A stretch of DNA of 64,000 bases from Geomicrobium sediminis (GCF_016908595.1 NZ_JAFBEC010000001.1:186001-250000); one strand, 5' to 3'. Numbered from the stretch's first letter, positions 42,793 to 52,076 are shown. Notes: a model not told the origin generated them from the sequence alone. Translations and numbers: made by a program.

Positions 42793-42831
42793 TTAACACG
42801 CTTCTCATGCAATTCTCATGCTACATTCATT
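42793..42831 (+). promoter_or_regulatory. Possible PhoP box
   Basis: Four hexamers at an exact 11-base period: TTAACA (42793), CTCATG (42804), CTCATG (42815), TTCATT (42826). PhoP boxes of Bacillus are TTAACA-like repeats with this period; only the first matches well. It lies just upstream of the alkaline phosphatase gene. Confidence 0.45.
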
Positions 42832-42870
42832 TCATAATGGAGATTCTAGTTCATCGTGGAGGTGGTTGCT

Positions 42871-44211
42871 TTGCGATTTTCACTCATAAAAGCAGTAGCT
42901 TCATTGGCATTCATCGTAAGTTCCATCATCGGATTATCGTTCTTTCAAACCGAGGATCAAGAAACAGAAACGGTTGATAACATTATTCTTATGATCGGAG
43001 ACGGGATGGGGACAGATCAATTAACCGCTGCTTCGTATACGCTCGGTGATGGTAGTGACTACGGTGAGCTTGCTGTCGATCAATTTCCTTCTATCGGTCT
43101 CGTTCGAACTCATTCCAACGACCACCTTGTCACCGACTCTGCAGCAGCAGGAACGGCACTCGCTACTGGTTATAAAACGGATAATGGTGTCATCGGCAAA
43201 GCACCAACCGAAGAAGGAACTTATGAAGAGGTGTCGTCCATTTTTACAGAAGCTAAATCGAATGGCAAAGCAACTGGAATAGTCACTACTGCACGTCTTA
43301 CACATGCAACACCTGCCGCATTCACAGCCCACATTGATCGTCGAAAAAGCGAAGAAGACATTGCACCACAATTGCTCGATGACGAGACTGATGTCTTATT
43401 TGGCGGTGGGCGAACCTATTTTGACGACCGCGACGATGATCGAGACTTAATCGCCGAAGCAAACCAACTTGGCTACGAGTTCATTGAAGACATCGATGAC
43501 TTGGAACGGATTGACGGGACGGATAAAGTATTAGGTTTGTTTCATGATAGCCATCTCTCCTTTGAACTTGACCGAGAAGATACAAAAGAGCCCTCGCTGG
43601 AATTGATGACCGAAGTCGCAATCGAGCAGCTTAATAAAACGGAAGATGGCTTCTTTTTAGTCGTTGAAGGTGGCCGAATTGATCATGCGGGTCATGACAA
43701 TTCTCCAGCAGATATGATTCAAGAAACGCTCGCATTTGATCGAGCGGTTCAGGTTGCTTATGACTTCGCTGAACAAGATGAGAATACACTTATTGTCGTG
43801 ACAGCTGATCATAGCACTGGCGGTATGGCTCTTGGTTATGATAACGACTATCATTTCTATCCTGAAGTTATTCAAAACGTCACACGTTCTGTAGATGCAT
43901 TAGAAGATTACATTAAAAAAGAGAAAATGGATGTTCAAGAAGTGCTAGAAGAATACGCAGGAATTGAAGATGTCACAGAGGACGAAGTTGAACGCGTGGA
44001 ACAAGCTGATACGATGCATAAAGAAATCGCTACCCTCATCAGTGAACGAGCAGCGATTGGTTGGACGACTCACGCTCATGAAGCCGCAAATGTCCCTTTG
44101 TATAGTTACGGTCCCGGCGCTTCTCAGTTTGCTACAACGCAGGATAACACTGAGATCCCAGCAAAGATGCGTGAACTTCTACAACTTCAATCCGAGAAAC
44201 GTGACGAATAG
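42871..44211 (+). CDS. Secreted alkaline phosphatase
   Basis: 446 residues from the TTG at 42871, 7 bases after GGAGG. Signal peptide RFSLIKAVASLAFIVSSIIG. Catalytic Ser in VTDSAAAGTALATG; metal sites IGDGMG, VEGGRIDHAGH, TADHSTGG and TTHAHEAANVP. Releases phosphate from monoesters outside the cell. The mature protein is very acidic, as expected for alkaliphilic or halotolerant secretion. Confidence 0.93.
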   Translation: MRFSLIKAVASLAFIVSSIIGLSFFQTEDQETETVDNIILMIGDGMGTDQLTAASYTLGDGSDYGELAVDQFPSIGLVRTHSNDHLVTDSAAAGTALATGYKTDNGVIGKAPTEEGTYEEVSSIFTEAKSNGKATGIVTTARLTHATPAAFTAHIDRRKSEEDIAPQLLDDETDVLFGGGRTYFDDRDDDRDLIAEANQLGYEFIEDIDDLERIDGTDKVLGLFHDSHLSFELDREDTKEPSLELMTEVAIEQLNKTEDGFFLVVEGGRIDHAGHDNSPADMIQETLAFDRAVQVAYDFAEQDENTLIVVTADHSTGGMALGYDNDYHFYPEVIQNVTRSVDALEDYIKKEKMDVQEVLEEYAGIEDVTEDEVERVEQADTMHKEIATLISERAAIGWTTHAHEAANVPLYSYGPGASQFATTQDNTEIPAKMRELLQLQSEKRDE

Positions 44212-44258
44212 CAACGCTTTTATTCTTGTATTCTTGTATTGAAACGATGTGTTAGAAA

Positions 44259-44299
44259 AAGCGGCTGTTGTGACGAAGGCGTAGTCACAACAGCCGCTT
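44259..44299 (-). terminator. Terminator downstream of the nucleoside hydrolase
   Basis: A perfect 16-bp stem (44259-44274 with 44284-44299); the T-tract is on the minus strand. Confidence 0.8.
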
Positions 44300-44317
44300 A
44301 CAAAACCGTCGACGATT

Positions 44318-45250
44318 CTATTTGTTTAAGTTTCTTAGTGAGGAATAAAGCATATCCCAGAATATGTCTTGATTCAGTTCCATTGCTACGTGTGCATTTG
44401 GTTCTTTTTCTAACACATGATGATAATCAATGACCGTCATCCCGTATGTATGTTCAGCTTTCACTTCAATATCTACATGAAGGTGCTTCGTCGTGAACAC
44501 TTCTGGATTGATGCAGTATGCAATGCAACATGCATCATGGATCGGTCCCCCGTCAATCTCAAACACATCTAGATAGGTTGAACGGAAAAACTTCAATAAT
44601 TCCACAGTAAATGTCGCTACTTCTCCATCAATGTTTTCGATTGCAACAATTTCTCGGTCTTGCGCCAACGCTTGATGAGTAAGATCTAAACCAACCATCG
44701 TCAGCTTCGCACCACTTTCAAAAACAACCTTAGCAGCTTCGGCATCGACATAGATATTAAATTCTGCAGCAGGTGTTTTGTTGCCAAATGATCCTCCACC
44801 CATGATCACGATCTCTTCCAATTTCTCAACGATCGACCGATCCTTCTTGATCGCTTGGGCGACATTCGTTAACGGACCTGTTGCGACGAGTGTAACCTTC
44901 TCTTTTTCACGGTGAATCGTATCGATGAGGTAATCGACCGCATGGTGTTCTATCGCTTGCTTTTTAGGTGGTCGAACGTCTGGACCATCCATTCCTGATG
45001 TTCCGTGGATATCTACCGATATGACTTGTTCTCGGACGAGCGGCTCACTTGCTCCTGCTGCCACAGGAACGTCGTCAAGTTCAGCTAGTTCACAAGCAAC
45101 GAGTGCGTTTCTTGTCGTATACTCAATTCTAGCATTACCACTTACCGTCGTAATGGCCAGTAAATCAATCGCATCACTTCCAGCAGCTAAAAAGATTGCA
45201 ATTGCATCATCATGTCCAGGATCGCAATCTAAGATTACTTTTTTCTTCAT
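44318..45250 (-). CDS. Inosine-uridine-preferring nucleoside hydrolase
   Basis: 310 residues with the calcium-binding N-terminal motif DCDPGHDDA, VATGPLTNVA, IMGGGSFGN and the C-terminal HDACCIAY. Hydrolyses ribonucleosides to base plus ribose in purine/pyrimidine salvage. Ribose could feed the ribokinase at 52077. AGTGGGG precedes the ATG. Confidence 0.92.
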   Translation of the reverse strand: MKKKVILDCDPGHDDAIAIFLAAGSDAIDLLAITTVSGNARIEYTTRNALVACELAELDDVPVAAGASEPLVREQVISVDIHGTSGMDGPDVRPPKKQAIEHHAVDYLIDTIHREKEKVTLVATGPLTNVAQAIKKDRSIVEKLEEIVIMGGGSFGNKTPAAEFNIYVDAEAAKVVFESGAKLTMVGLDLTHQALAQDREIVAIENIDGEVATFTVELLKFFRSTYLDVFEIDGGPIHDACCIAYCINPEVFTTKHLHVDIEVKAEHTYGMTVIDYHHVLEKEPNAHVAMELNQDIFWDMLYSSLRNLNK

Positions 45251-45520
45251 AGGAACCCCACTTTCTCGATCTCGTTCCTATTTATTCTACCATGCAACAT
45301 GGTAGCGTTTACTTTTCATTACAATACTGTATACGACTAATGAGCTTATCTATTGTTTTTACATACTTAAGGATGAAACAAAGTGACAACGCACAACAAA
45401 ATCAGTAGAAAAGAATCAGGATCATGAAACTACTTTCATGCTATTATTTGTTATAAAGTCTCGTAAGCGAGATAAATTAATTCGTTTTTCTTTTTTATAG
45501 GTTTTACTTAGGGGGTTGCA

Positions 45521-45949
45521 ATGAACAGTTATGAAGTGAATTACTATATGACTTCAGGTCATTCCATTGGTCATCTTATTCAAGCGGAATCAATTTTTAC
45601 AGCTTCTGCAATTGCAAAAGAATGGCTAGATACAACTGACCGTTTTATCGAATTAGACGAAACCTTATACCTTGATAAAGATCAAGTCACCCATATTGAA
45701 ATCTATGAAAGCGGCGTGCTCTATGAGCCGAGTGACCATGTGAAGAGCGATGTCACATTTAAGATGATTAGCAATGAAGAAGTGCTTTATCATAGTAAGA
45801 ACACCCAAGAGAATACAGCGAACATGTTGCGCCAGCTTCTTTCAGAACGCCGTGAAGGATTTATTCCGTTATCGCCGAATTGTTTAGTTAATTCTAAATA
45901 TGTTGTTTCCTACCGAATCTTTGAACGAATTCCGATGCGTACACATTAA
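45521..45949 (+). CDS. Hypothetical protein
   Basis: 142 residues, not recognised. N-terminal half (YEVNYYMTSGHSIGHLIQAE) and C-terminal half (SKYVVSYRIFERIPMRTH) look beta-rich; no signal peptide or membrane segment. TTAGGGGG precedes the ATG, and a terminator follows, so it is a single-gene unit. Confidence 0.65.
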   Translation: MNSYEVNYYMTSGHSIGHLIQAESIFTASAIAKEWLDTTDRFIELDETLYLDKDQVTHIEIYESGVLYEPSDHVKSDVTFKMISNEEVLYHSKNTQENTANMLRQLLSERREGFIPLSPNCLVNSKYVVSYRIFERIPMRTH

Positions 45950-45952
45950 AAA

Positions 45953-45983
45953 AAAGCTTTCGCAACCCTTTTGCGAAAGCTTT
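45953..45983. terminator. Bidirectional terminator
   Basis: A 13-bp stem (AAAGCTTTCGCAA and complement) between convergent genes, with A and T tails. Confidence 0.8.
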
Positions 45984-45987
45984 CTAT

Positions 45988-46371
45988 TTATTCTCCGCCT
46001 TCCGCTACGTATGCCGCAACGGCTTCAGCATCTTCGCCCTCAACGAGGTTCTCAGGCATACTACCCGGTCCTTCTGCAATGGCATTGATCACTTCGTCTT
46101 CGCCCATTCCAGCAATTCCTGGACCAGATTCACCTTGCATATCTTGACCATGACAGCTTAAACAGTTCTCTTCATACAAAGAAGCACCTTCACCAGAGTC
46201 AACGGTTTCACCTTCACTACCTTCACCGTCTTCTCCTTCTTCACTTGCGCTTGATGGACCACCACTATCTTCAAATGAGTCCCCAACAGGCTCTTGAACG
46301 TCACCTGCATCTTCATTACATCCAGCAAGCATAAACGCTGCTGCACTGAACACGATAAGCCACTTCTTCAT
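45988..46371 (-). CDS. Membrane-anchored c-type cytochrome, c551-like
   Basis: 127 residues from the ATG at 46371 after AGGAGGAGG. Lipoprotein signal with lipobox LAGC, a long Glu/Asp/Gly/Ser linker, and one haem site CLSCH with a C-terminal Met (PGSMPENL) as axial ligand. Resembles Bacillus CccB-like lipoprotein cytochromes; carries electrons at the outer membrane face. The acidic linker is long, as in alkaliphiles. Confidence 0.9.
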   Translation of the reverse strand: MKKWLIVFSAAAFMLAGCNEDAGDVQEPVGDSFEDSGGPSSASEEGEDGEGSEGETVDSGEGASLYEENCLSCHGQDMQGESGPGIAGMGEDEVINAIAEGPGSMPENLVEGEDAEAVAAYVAEGGE

Positions 46372-46479
46372 AAGGTCCCTCCTCCTGTATTCCATAAATT
46401 AAATAAGTATCACTCCCATTGTATTTACCACATTCCGCATTTCTTTAAACGAATGTTTTAATTAACTACAACAAAAAAA

Positions 46480-46501
46480 ACCAACGTTCTGTTTCGTTGG
46501 T
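46480..46501 (-). terminator. Terminator of the 37-residue ORF
   Basis: ACCAACG and CGTTGGT around an 8-base loop, with eight T residues following on the minus strand. The hairpin begins right after the TAG stop at 46502. Confidence 0.8.
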
Positions 46502-46615
46502 CTAGTTCTTATGATTAACACGATGTTTACTTCGTTCGTTTTTCGTTCGATGCCTTGCTGTCTTCTTTAATCCTTCACTTCGATCACTACGAATCATGCG
46601 ATTCATTCGGCTCAT
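46502..46615 (-). CDS. Micro-ORF, 37-residue basic peptide
   Basis: Begins MSRMNRMIRSDRSEGLKKTA and is about one-third Arg/Lys/His. The stop is immediately followed by a strong terminator, which supports a real short gene. Weak GTGGTGAG ribosome site. Function unknown; it could be RNA- or membrane-associated. Confidence 0.5.
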   Translation of the reverse strand: MSRMNRMIRSDRSEGLKKTARHRTKNERSKHRVNHKN

Positions 46616-46740
46616 ACTCACCACACTTCTACAATTAGGTATATTGTCTATGTGTATTTCTATCCTTACCACCGAACTCCCCTTGTTAAACGTGAAATAA
46701 TGAGCTTTTAGAAAAAACTTATTAATTTAGGCTTACTAGA

Positions 46741-46881
46741 CTAAGCCATAACGATCATCACGGTTACAAAAAGCAAGAATAAGACACCTACACTTACTAA
46801 ACCATACATCCATGCTTGTCCATAGCGATCTTCTTCCAGATCAAAGTAGCGATCAATTTTTAATTTCCATTGTTTTATCAT
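46741..46881 (-). CDS. Micro-ORF, 46-residue single-span membrane protein
   Basis: Begins MIKQWKLKIDRYFDLEEDRYG and ends in one hydrophobic helix (GLVSVGVLFLLFVTVMIVMA). AAGGTGG lies at proper spacing before the ATG. A soluble amphipathic N-terminus with a C-terminal anchor; function unknown. Confidence 0.55.
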   Translation of the reverse strand: MIKQWKLKIDRYFDLEEDRYGQAWMYGLVSVGVLFLLFVTVMIVMA

Positions 46882-47091
46882 AATATCCACCTTCTTAACT
46901 CCTTGTTATATATAGAAGCTATGAAGTTACTACTCTATGTATTCCGCAAAATCTAGTGCAAATAACAACTAGTCTTGTCATGAATTCTTTATATTGATTG
47001 GCAGATTACGTCTGATTGTGACGCTTCTTTAGATCACACCTTCTCTTGTTCTATGCAAAAAGCGAGCAAAAGGAAATGCCCTTTCACTCGC

Positions 47092-48480
47092 TTAGTTTAG
47101 TTGTAATGAACCTTTGATCCTCACTCGAATCCGGGATATCTCTCCATCTAAATAACAAAACGGATACTCTTCTACTTCTTGATCACGAATAAGAAATCTC
47201 GCTTTTTCATTTAAGCAAATCTCAGCCTTACGCATTTCACGCTCAATAACCTCTTGTTTTGACGAATCTTTTAGATGATAGATTCCATCAGATTCACTTC
47301 CTACCATCGCAAAGCAAAGACCGTATGCACAAGAATAATTGGATGCATCTGGGAGTAACCACGTTTCATACCTAGACTCTAAATGCGGGAATAATGTTTC
47401 ACTCCGACTTCCGACAAGCACAATCGGCAATTCATCGTAACGAGGTTGCACACGTTCAATAACGGATCGAACGTTCGAACAAAACAATTGAAAATCATCT
47501 ATATAATTAGGATGCTGTATTTTTTGTCTCTCTATATCTAATCGTTCATACTCCTTGAGTCGTTCAGGTATTGCTTCTACATGTTCGTAACTAGGTAAAG
47601 AAATCGTCGTTCGAATGCCATCAATGCGCATCGCTAATGATGATTCATCTACTTTGCCATTCTTAACGACAGCAACTCCTGCTTCATTCTCTCCTACGTT
47701 GACGACAACATAGTCCGTTAACCTAGCCAGCTCACCTGCTCCTTGAAAAGCCATCGCACGATTTGATGCGATCGTCTTAATCGGCGAACCGAGCGCCTCA
47801 CTCTCTGTCATGAGCGTTCCATCGTGTTTGGCAATCCAAACCGGTGCCTGTACACCGTAATCAGATAGAATTTCATGTAACAAGTTTTTTGAAAGTACCG
47901 TAGCTGGTCTAAGCATCGCGTTAAGTAACGTTGTGTTCTCTCGTTCAATAAAGCCAATGCTTCCGAATTGATGAGATAAACTAACCGCAAGATCAGGCAA
48001 TTTTACCGTGATTTTTGCGCCGAGGCGTCGTTCGGATTCTGCATCCATTGGTGAATTTACTCCAACGACTGCAATCGATTGCGCGTCGCTTTCTTTGATC
48101 TTTACAACCAGTTCTTCCCATTCTTGATCGTCTTCAGTTGAAGAAAAATGAGTCGTACCGACAATGTGATCTTGAAGGTCCTCTGGCCAATCAACTGCTG
48201 GCTGCAAAATTGATGGCATCGGTGAAATACGTACGAGGTACGTTTTCGCTAAACGCTCTACTTCATTAAGCGCCTGCTCGATGTGTGAAGAACATACAAA
48301 TATTCCTTTTATACTGGCCTCGTTACCTTTGATTTGTCCAAAAATAGTTGATAGTGCCAATCTCGTATTCTCGACTGAATCTTCACCTCGTGTACTTTTC
48401 GTTCTGGCAAAGATCCTTCCATTCTCTGACGTTAATACGGCGTCTGTATACGAACGTCCAACATCAATTCCTAGTCTCAT
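47092..48480 (-). CDS. HyuA/oxoprolinase-like ATPase-fold protein
   Basis: 462 residues from the ATG at 48480. The N-terminal MRLGIDVGRSYTDAVL resembles the nucleotide-binding start of hydantoinase A/oxoprolinase proteins, with GRSYTD in place of the usual GGTxTD. IDGIRTTISLPSYEHVEAIP and VVVNVGENEAGVAVV follow. Adjacent to a DUF917 gene, a common pairing with HyuA. Probably ATP-dependent ring opening, but substrate is unknown. Last gene of the sigma54-controlled unit. Confidence 0.75.
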   Translation of the reverse strand: MRLGIDVGRSYTDAVLTSENGRIFARTKSTRGEDSVENTRLALSTIFGQIKGNEASIKGIFVCSSHIEQALNEVERLAKTYLVRISPMPSILQPAVDWPEDLQDHIVGTTHFSSTEDDQEWEELVVKIKESDAQSIAVVGVNSPMDAESERRLGAKITVKLPDLAVSLSHQFGSIGFIERENTTLLNAMLRPATVLSKNLLHEILSDYGVQAPVWIAKHDGTLMTESEALGSPIKTIASNRAMAFQGAGELARLTDYVVVNVGENEAGVAVVKNGKVDESSLAMRIDGIRTTISLPSYEHVEAIPERLKEYERLDIERQKIQHPNYIDDFQLFCSNVRSVIERVQPRYDELPIVLVGSRSETLFPHLESRYETWLLPDASNYSCAYGLCFAMVGSESDGIYHLKDSSKQEVIEREMRKAEICLNEKARFLIRDQEVEEYPFCYLDGEISRIRVRIKGSLQLN

Positions 48481-48491
48481 GTGCACCTCTT

Positions 48492-49532
48492 TTAGTCATT
48501 ACGCTTGTAAAGGTTACGCATTTTTTTCGTTTTTAAAATCGACGGACATGCAACCTTAGCAATCGTAATTTCAGTTCCTTTTTGTATCGTTGAAGCCATT
48601 AGTGGCCTAAGCGTCTCCATTTCACATACGACAATTAAATCAGGCGTTGTCGCAAGCCGGTCATGTTCAGATGCAACATAAACAAATTCATTTTCAAAAA
48701 ATATGGTAACCATTCGATAATCTTGAACAGAGTGCTCGAGAACGAGGCATCTACCTGTAACGACACCATCATAAAAATCACGCTCGATCTGTTCAATAAC
48801 GCCAGAAAGAATCCACTCTACCTTTCCATAAATCGAATTACCAAACATTTTCTGTAGCTGTTCTTGTTTATCAGAAGCGCTAATTTGCTTCTCTACAATC
48901 TCTCCAATCGCTTTTGCGACGGTTAACGTACCCGGAATCATCGCTGTTGAGATTTTTTTTGCATTTCCTACATAACTCGTTAAATGTGCAAAACCACCAT
49001 TTTGCTGAACGACACTGTGCAAGTATTCACTCGCTTTCTCATTCGGAACGAAATCTATGACCTCTTGATAGTTATGTGTATACACGGCTGCTGGCGTTAA
49101 AGGTACCGCTAAGTTTAAAACACTCATCTTTAGTTTAGGGAATGCCCTGCCCATTCCATCACCATCTACGATTGGCAAACGACTTCTAAGTGCTGTCAAA
49201 ATTGGACTAATACCATTTAGCCCACCAATTTCTAACGAAATTAAGGCTTGAGGCTCTGTACTTGTATACTCTTCATACAACTTTAGTGATGAACGACCTT
49301 CATCTCCTGAAGGTAATTGTTCACTATAAAACTCTGGAGAGCCAATAATCGCAATCGGTGCGATCCATTGATCTGTGAGATCTTGCCATTCGAGGACTTG
49401 AATACTTTCCTCATCATTCATCACAGATTTAATGAGCATTTCAACGATAAATGGGTCTCCTCCTCCCCCACAACCGAGAAACTTTGCACCTATGGCAACA
49501 GCGGATATGTCTCTTTTGTAAAGCTTCCACAT
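48492..49532 (-). CDS. DUF917 (S-methyl-thiohydantoin desulfurase-like) protein
   Basis: 346 residues. AIGAKFLGCGGGGDPF, SLEIGGLNGISPI and VDGDGMGRAFPKL are DUF917 hallmarks; the family includes S-methyl thiohydantoin desulfurase. First gene after a near-perfect sigma54 promoter, with GGAGG 8 bases before the ATG. It probably acts with the HyuA-like protein on a hydantoin-type or related ring compound. Confidence 0.8.
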   Translation of the reverse strand: MWKLYKRDISAVAIGAKFLGCGGGGDPFIVEMLIKSVMNDEESIQVLEWQDLTDQWIAPIAIIGSPEFYSEQLPSGDEGRSSLKLYEEYTSTEPQALISLEIGGLNGISPILTALRSRLPIVDGDGMGRAFPKLKMSVLNLAVPLTPAAVYTHNYQEVIDFVPNEKASEYLHSVVQQNGGFAHLTSYVGNAKKISTAMIPGTLTVAKAIGEIVEKQISASDKQEQLQKMFGNSIYGKVEWILSGVIEQIERDFYDGVVTGRCLVLEHSVQDYRMVTIFFENEFVYVASEHDRLATTPDLIVVCEMETLRPLMASTIQKGTEITIAKVACPSILKTKKMRNLYKRND

Positions 49533-49558
49533 TCCCCTGTCCTCCCTACATAGTAATA

Positions 49559-49574
49559 AGCAAGATTCATGCCA
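49559..49574 (-). promoter_or_regulatory. Sigma54 (-24/-12) promoter of the DUF917-HyuA unit
   Basis: Minus strand TGGCATGAATCTTGCT: GG and GC are exactly 10 bases apart, matching TGGCAC-N5-TTGCW with one deviation. Predicted start near 49548, 16 bases before the ATG. Upstream are an inverted repeat GGACAT/ATGTCC (49605-49630) and 10-base repeats TCATGTTTTC / TCACGTTTTC (49701-49720), candidate enhancers for the activator. Confidence 0.8.
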
Positions 49575-49725
49575 ATTGTTTTATGAGTCTTAAGCCTGTG
49601 TTTTGGACATTTTCTCAGACGTAGATGTCCATCTAAGTTGATAATGATAAACTTAAAATTAGTGAATATGGTTGATTTTAACAATATATCTCTTGAATTA
49701 TCATGTTTTCTCACGTTTTCTCACT

Positions 49726-51330
49726 TTATTTAATGCCATGCTTTTTCAAGCGTCGGTAAAGCGTCGGCAAGCTCATATTTAACTCATAAGCGATTTGTTT
49801 TTTAGCTGCCGTATGCCGCCCGTATTGATCTAATAGCTCTAATAGCCGTTCTTTTTCACTGGCGTGCGTAGGGGTTACGACAACATTCTTGTACCCTTTT
49901 CGCAACGCTACTGGCAGGCTATCGACAGTTAATTGATCACCAACTTCAATTTGCGTCGCATGGGCAATTACGTTCTTTAACTCACGAATGTTCCCCGGCC
50001 AATCATATTGTTGCAACAATAGCCACGCTTCTTCTGTGAAGTGCTTGCTACGTCCACCTTGCCTTAATGAATATTCTTTAAGAAAACTCTCTGTTAATAA
50101 TGGAAGGTCATCAATTCGATCTCTTAAACTCGGGATGACGAGTTGAATGACATTTAACCGGAAAAATAAGTCTTGTCGAAACTTCCCTTGTTGAACGAGA
50201 ACATCTAAATCTTGATGCGTTGCTGCAATGATTCGGACATCAACGTCAATACTCATCGTTCCTCCAACCCGTTCAAACTTCCGTTCTTGAAGAAGCCGAA
50301 GTAACTTTGCTTGTAATGAAAGCGGCATGTCTCCCACTTCATCAAGAAAGATCGTACCACCTTTGGCCACTTCAAACTTGCCTAATTTTCCTTTTTGATT
50401 TGCACCTGTAAATGCCCCGGAATCATACCCAAACAATTCACTCTCAAGCAGCGCCTCTGGAATTGCGGCACAATTGATGGCAATAAACGGTTGGTCACTC
50501 CGTCTGCTCGCGGAATGAATGGACTGCGCAAAGACTTCCTTACCTGTTCCACTTTCTCCCCGAAGTAAAATCGTCGTCTCACTCGGTGCCACCCGCTCTG
50601 CCAATCGTTTCGTCCGCTCAACAGCCAGTGAAGTTCCGATAATGTTCGAGAAACTATAGTTCGTATGAATCGGTGCTTGGCTTCGATCTTTCACTTGAAG
50701 GTACAACACGTAACGATCTTTAATTCCACCTTCAATTACAGTCTGAACGATCACATGGACGTCATGATCATGAATTTTCACCTGGATATTCCCTGAGTAC
50801 TCAACCTTCTCAAGTTCTTCCCATAAGACTTCCGACCAGAGACAAATCGATTTATTAATCATTGAAGATTCAGTTTCTTGGAAAATGCGACAACTAGGTA
50901 ACGAAGCACTCTGAATTTTTCCTTCGTGATTGACAACCATCACGGCTTCATTCGTTTCATTTATCATTAACTTTAGTTCTTTTTTCAATTTATGATTTTC
51001 AACTTTTAGATTTTCATAATCATAAAGAAATCCTAAGTATTCTCCGGCATCAATAAAGCAGTCTAACGCTTCTTCGAGCCTTTTTGGTTTCCCTTTCGCG
51101 ACTAACATTCCTTGTTTATTCGTTTTAACAATGAACGTCGAATCGCAAAGGCAATGCTCTCTTAAGCAAGATGGGCGATCCTCTAAGAAAACGGTACGTC
51201 CCTCTTCTGCTTCTCGATAAACTGGACAGTCCACAAATGACGCTAACTGTTCTTGCGAATAATGAGCAGTCGTAAGCTCGGTAATTAAGTCGACCATTTT
51301 GATAAGATTGTCCATAACATTCGCCTTCAT
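49726..51330 (-). CDS. Sigma54-dependent transcriptional activator
   Basis: 534 residues. Cys-containing N-terminal domain (Cys 35, 55, 60, 62), a PAS-like region (about 110-215), AAA+ domain with GESGTGKE (Walker A), ESELFGYDSGAFTGA (sigma54-contact loop), GGTIFLDEVGDM and RFRQDLFFRLNV-like sensor, and a Fis-type HTH at the end (HTAAKKQIAYELNMSLPTLYRRL, in pieces). It should drive the -24/-12 promoter of the neighbouring DUF917-HyuA unit. Confidence 0.92.
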   Translation of the reverse strand: MKANVMDNLIKMVDLITELTTAHYSQEQLASFVDCPVYREAEEGRTVFLEDRPSCLREHCLCDSTFIVKTNKQGMLVAKGKPKRLEEALDCFIDAGEYLGFLYDYENLKVENHKLKKELKLMINETNEAVMVVNHEGKIQSASLPSCRIFQETESSMINKSICLWSEVLWEELEKVEYSGNIQVKIHDHDVHVIVQTVIEGGIKDRYVLYLQVKDRSQAPIHTNYSFSNIIGTSLAVERTKRLAERVAPSETTILLRGESGTGKEVFAQSIHSASRRSDQPFIAINCAAIPEALLESELFGYDSGAFTGANQKGKLGKFEVAKGGTIFLDEVGDMPLSLQAKLLRLLQERKFERVGGTMSIDVDVRIIAATHQDLDVLVQQGKFRQDLFFRLNVIQLVIPSLRDRIDDLPLLTESFLKEYSLRQGGRSKHFTEEAWLLLQQYDWPGNIRELKNVIAHATQIEVGDQLTVDSLPVALRKGYKNVVVTPTHASEKERLLELLDQYGRHTAAKKQIAYELNMSLPTLYRRLKKHGIK

Positions 51331-51466
51331 TAAACCTCTCTCCTAAATAACGCATTACAATCCGCACTTGTTCATTTCTACTCTATTCCAGTATACTTGT
51401 ATTTCTTTAAAAAGAATAACGTTCTACACAAAAGTTTACAAATTACATCTTTCTTATGTAAAAAAC

Positions 51467-51494
51467 AAACACACAAACCGAAGTCTGTGTGTTT
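51467..51494 (-). terminator. Terminator of the Pro/Gly-rich gene
   Basis: A 12-bp stem with one mismatch around a TTCG loop, followed by a T-tract on the minus strand. Confidence 0.75.
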
Positions 51495-51532
51495 TTAAGA
51501 TGATTTAATGCCTCACATTAACTACGCTACGA

Positions 51533-51949
51533 TTACTGGCAAGAAAAAGATGTAATTTGATTTGTATTAATACCAAAGAACACCCAGTTACGTCCATTCC
51601 AACGGAACCCTGCAACCGATCGTTGCCCTACAAAAATTGGATAGTACCAAAAACTCTGCCCATTTCTTAGCCAAATGTACGTAAAACGGAATTGGCAAAA
51701 TGAAATGGCACCCGAGTCAACAAATGGCGTCGCCTGAGACTGCATCGGTATAAAATTCGGTGGCGGCGCAGAAGGTGGCTGTGCACCTTGATTTGGTGGT
51801 GGCCCTCCTCGTGGTCCCGGTGGGCCTGGCGGTTGCCACGGTGGTCCCGGCGGTTGCCATGGTGGACCTGGTGGTGGTCCCGGTGGGCCGGGTGGGAAAA
51901 AGCCTCCTCCACCGGGGAACGGAATACTAATAATTCGAGAATTGGACAT
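51533..51949 (-). CDS. Pro/Gly-rich protein with C-terminal beta domain
   Basis: 138 residues from the ATG at 51949 (MSNSRIISIPFPGGGG). Residues 10-60 are almost only Pro, Gly, Trp and Gln with repeats of PPGPPWQ; the C-terminal ~70 residues (FCQFRFTYIWLRNGQSFWYY ... NTNQITSFSC) form an aromatic domain with two Cys that might pair. It resembles small Bacillus spore-coat or surface proteins in composition, but no family is assigned. Confidence 0.6.
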   Translation of the reverse strand: MSNSRIISIPFPGGGGFFPPGPPGPPPGPPWQPPGPPWQPPGPPGPRGGPPPNQGAQPPSAPPPNFIPMQSQATPFVDSGAISFCQFRFTYIWLRNGQSFWYYPIFVGQRSVAGFRWNGRNWVFFGINTNQITSFSCQ

Positions 51950-52076
51950 AAGAAATTCGCCTCCCATACGTTGTTATCCTATCGTATGGGTGGGCTTTTC
52001 AGTTGGTTACATGAAAAGGATATAATAAACCTAATCAGTCGACAAAAAGGTCGAGTACTTAACGGAGGCATGAACA

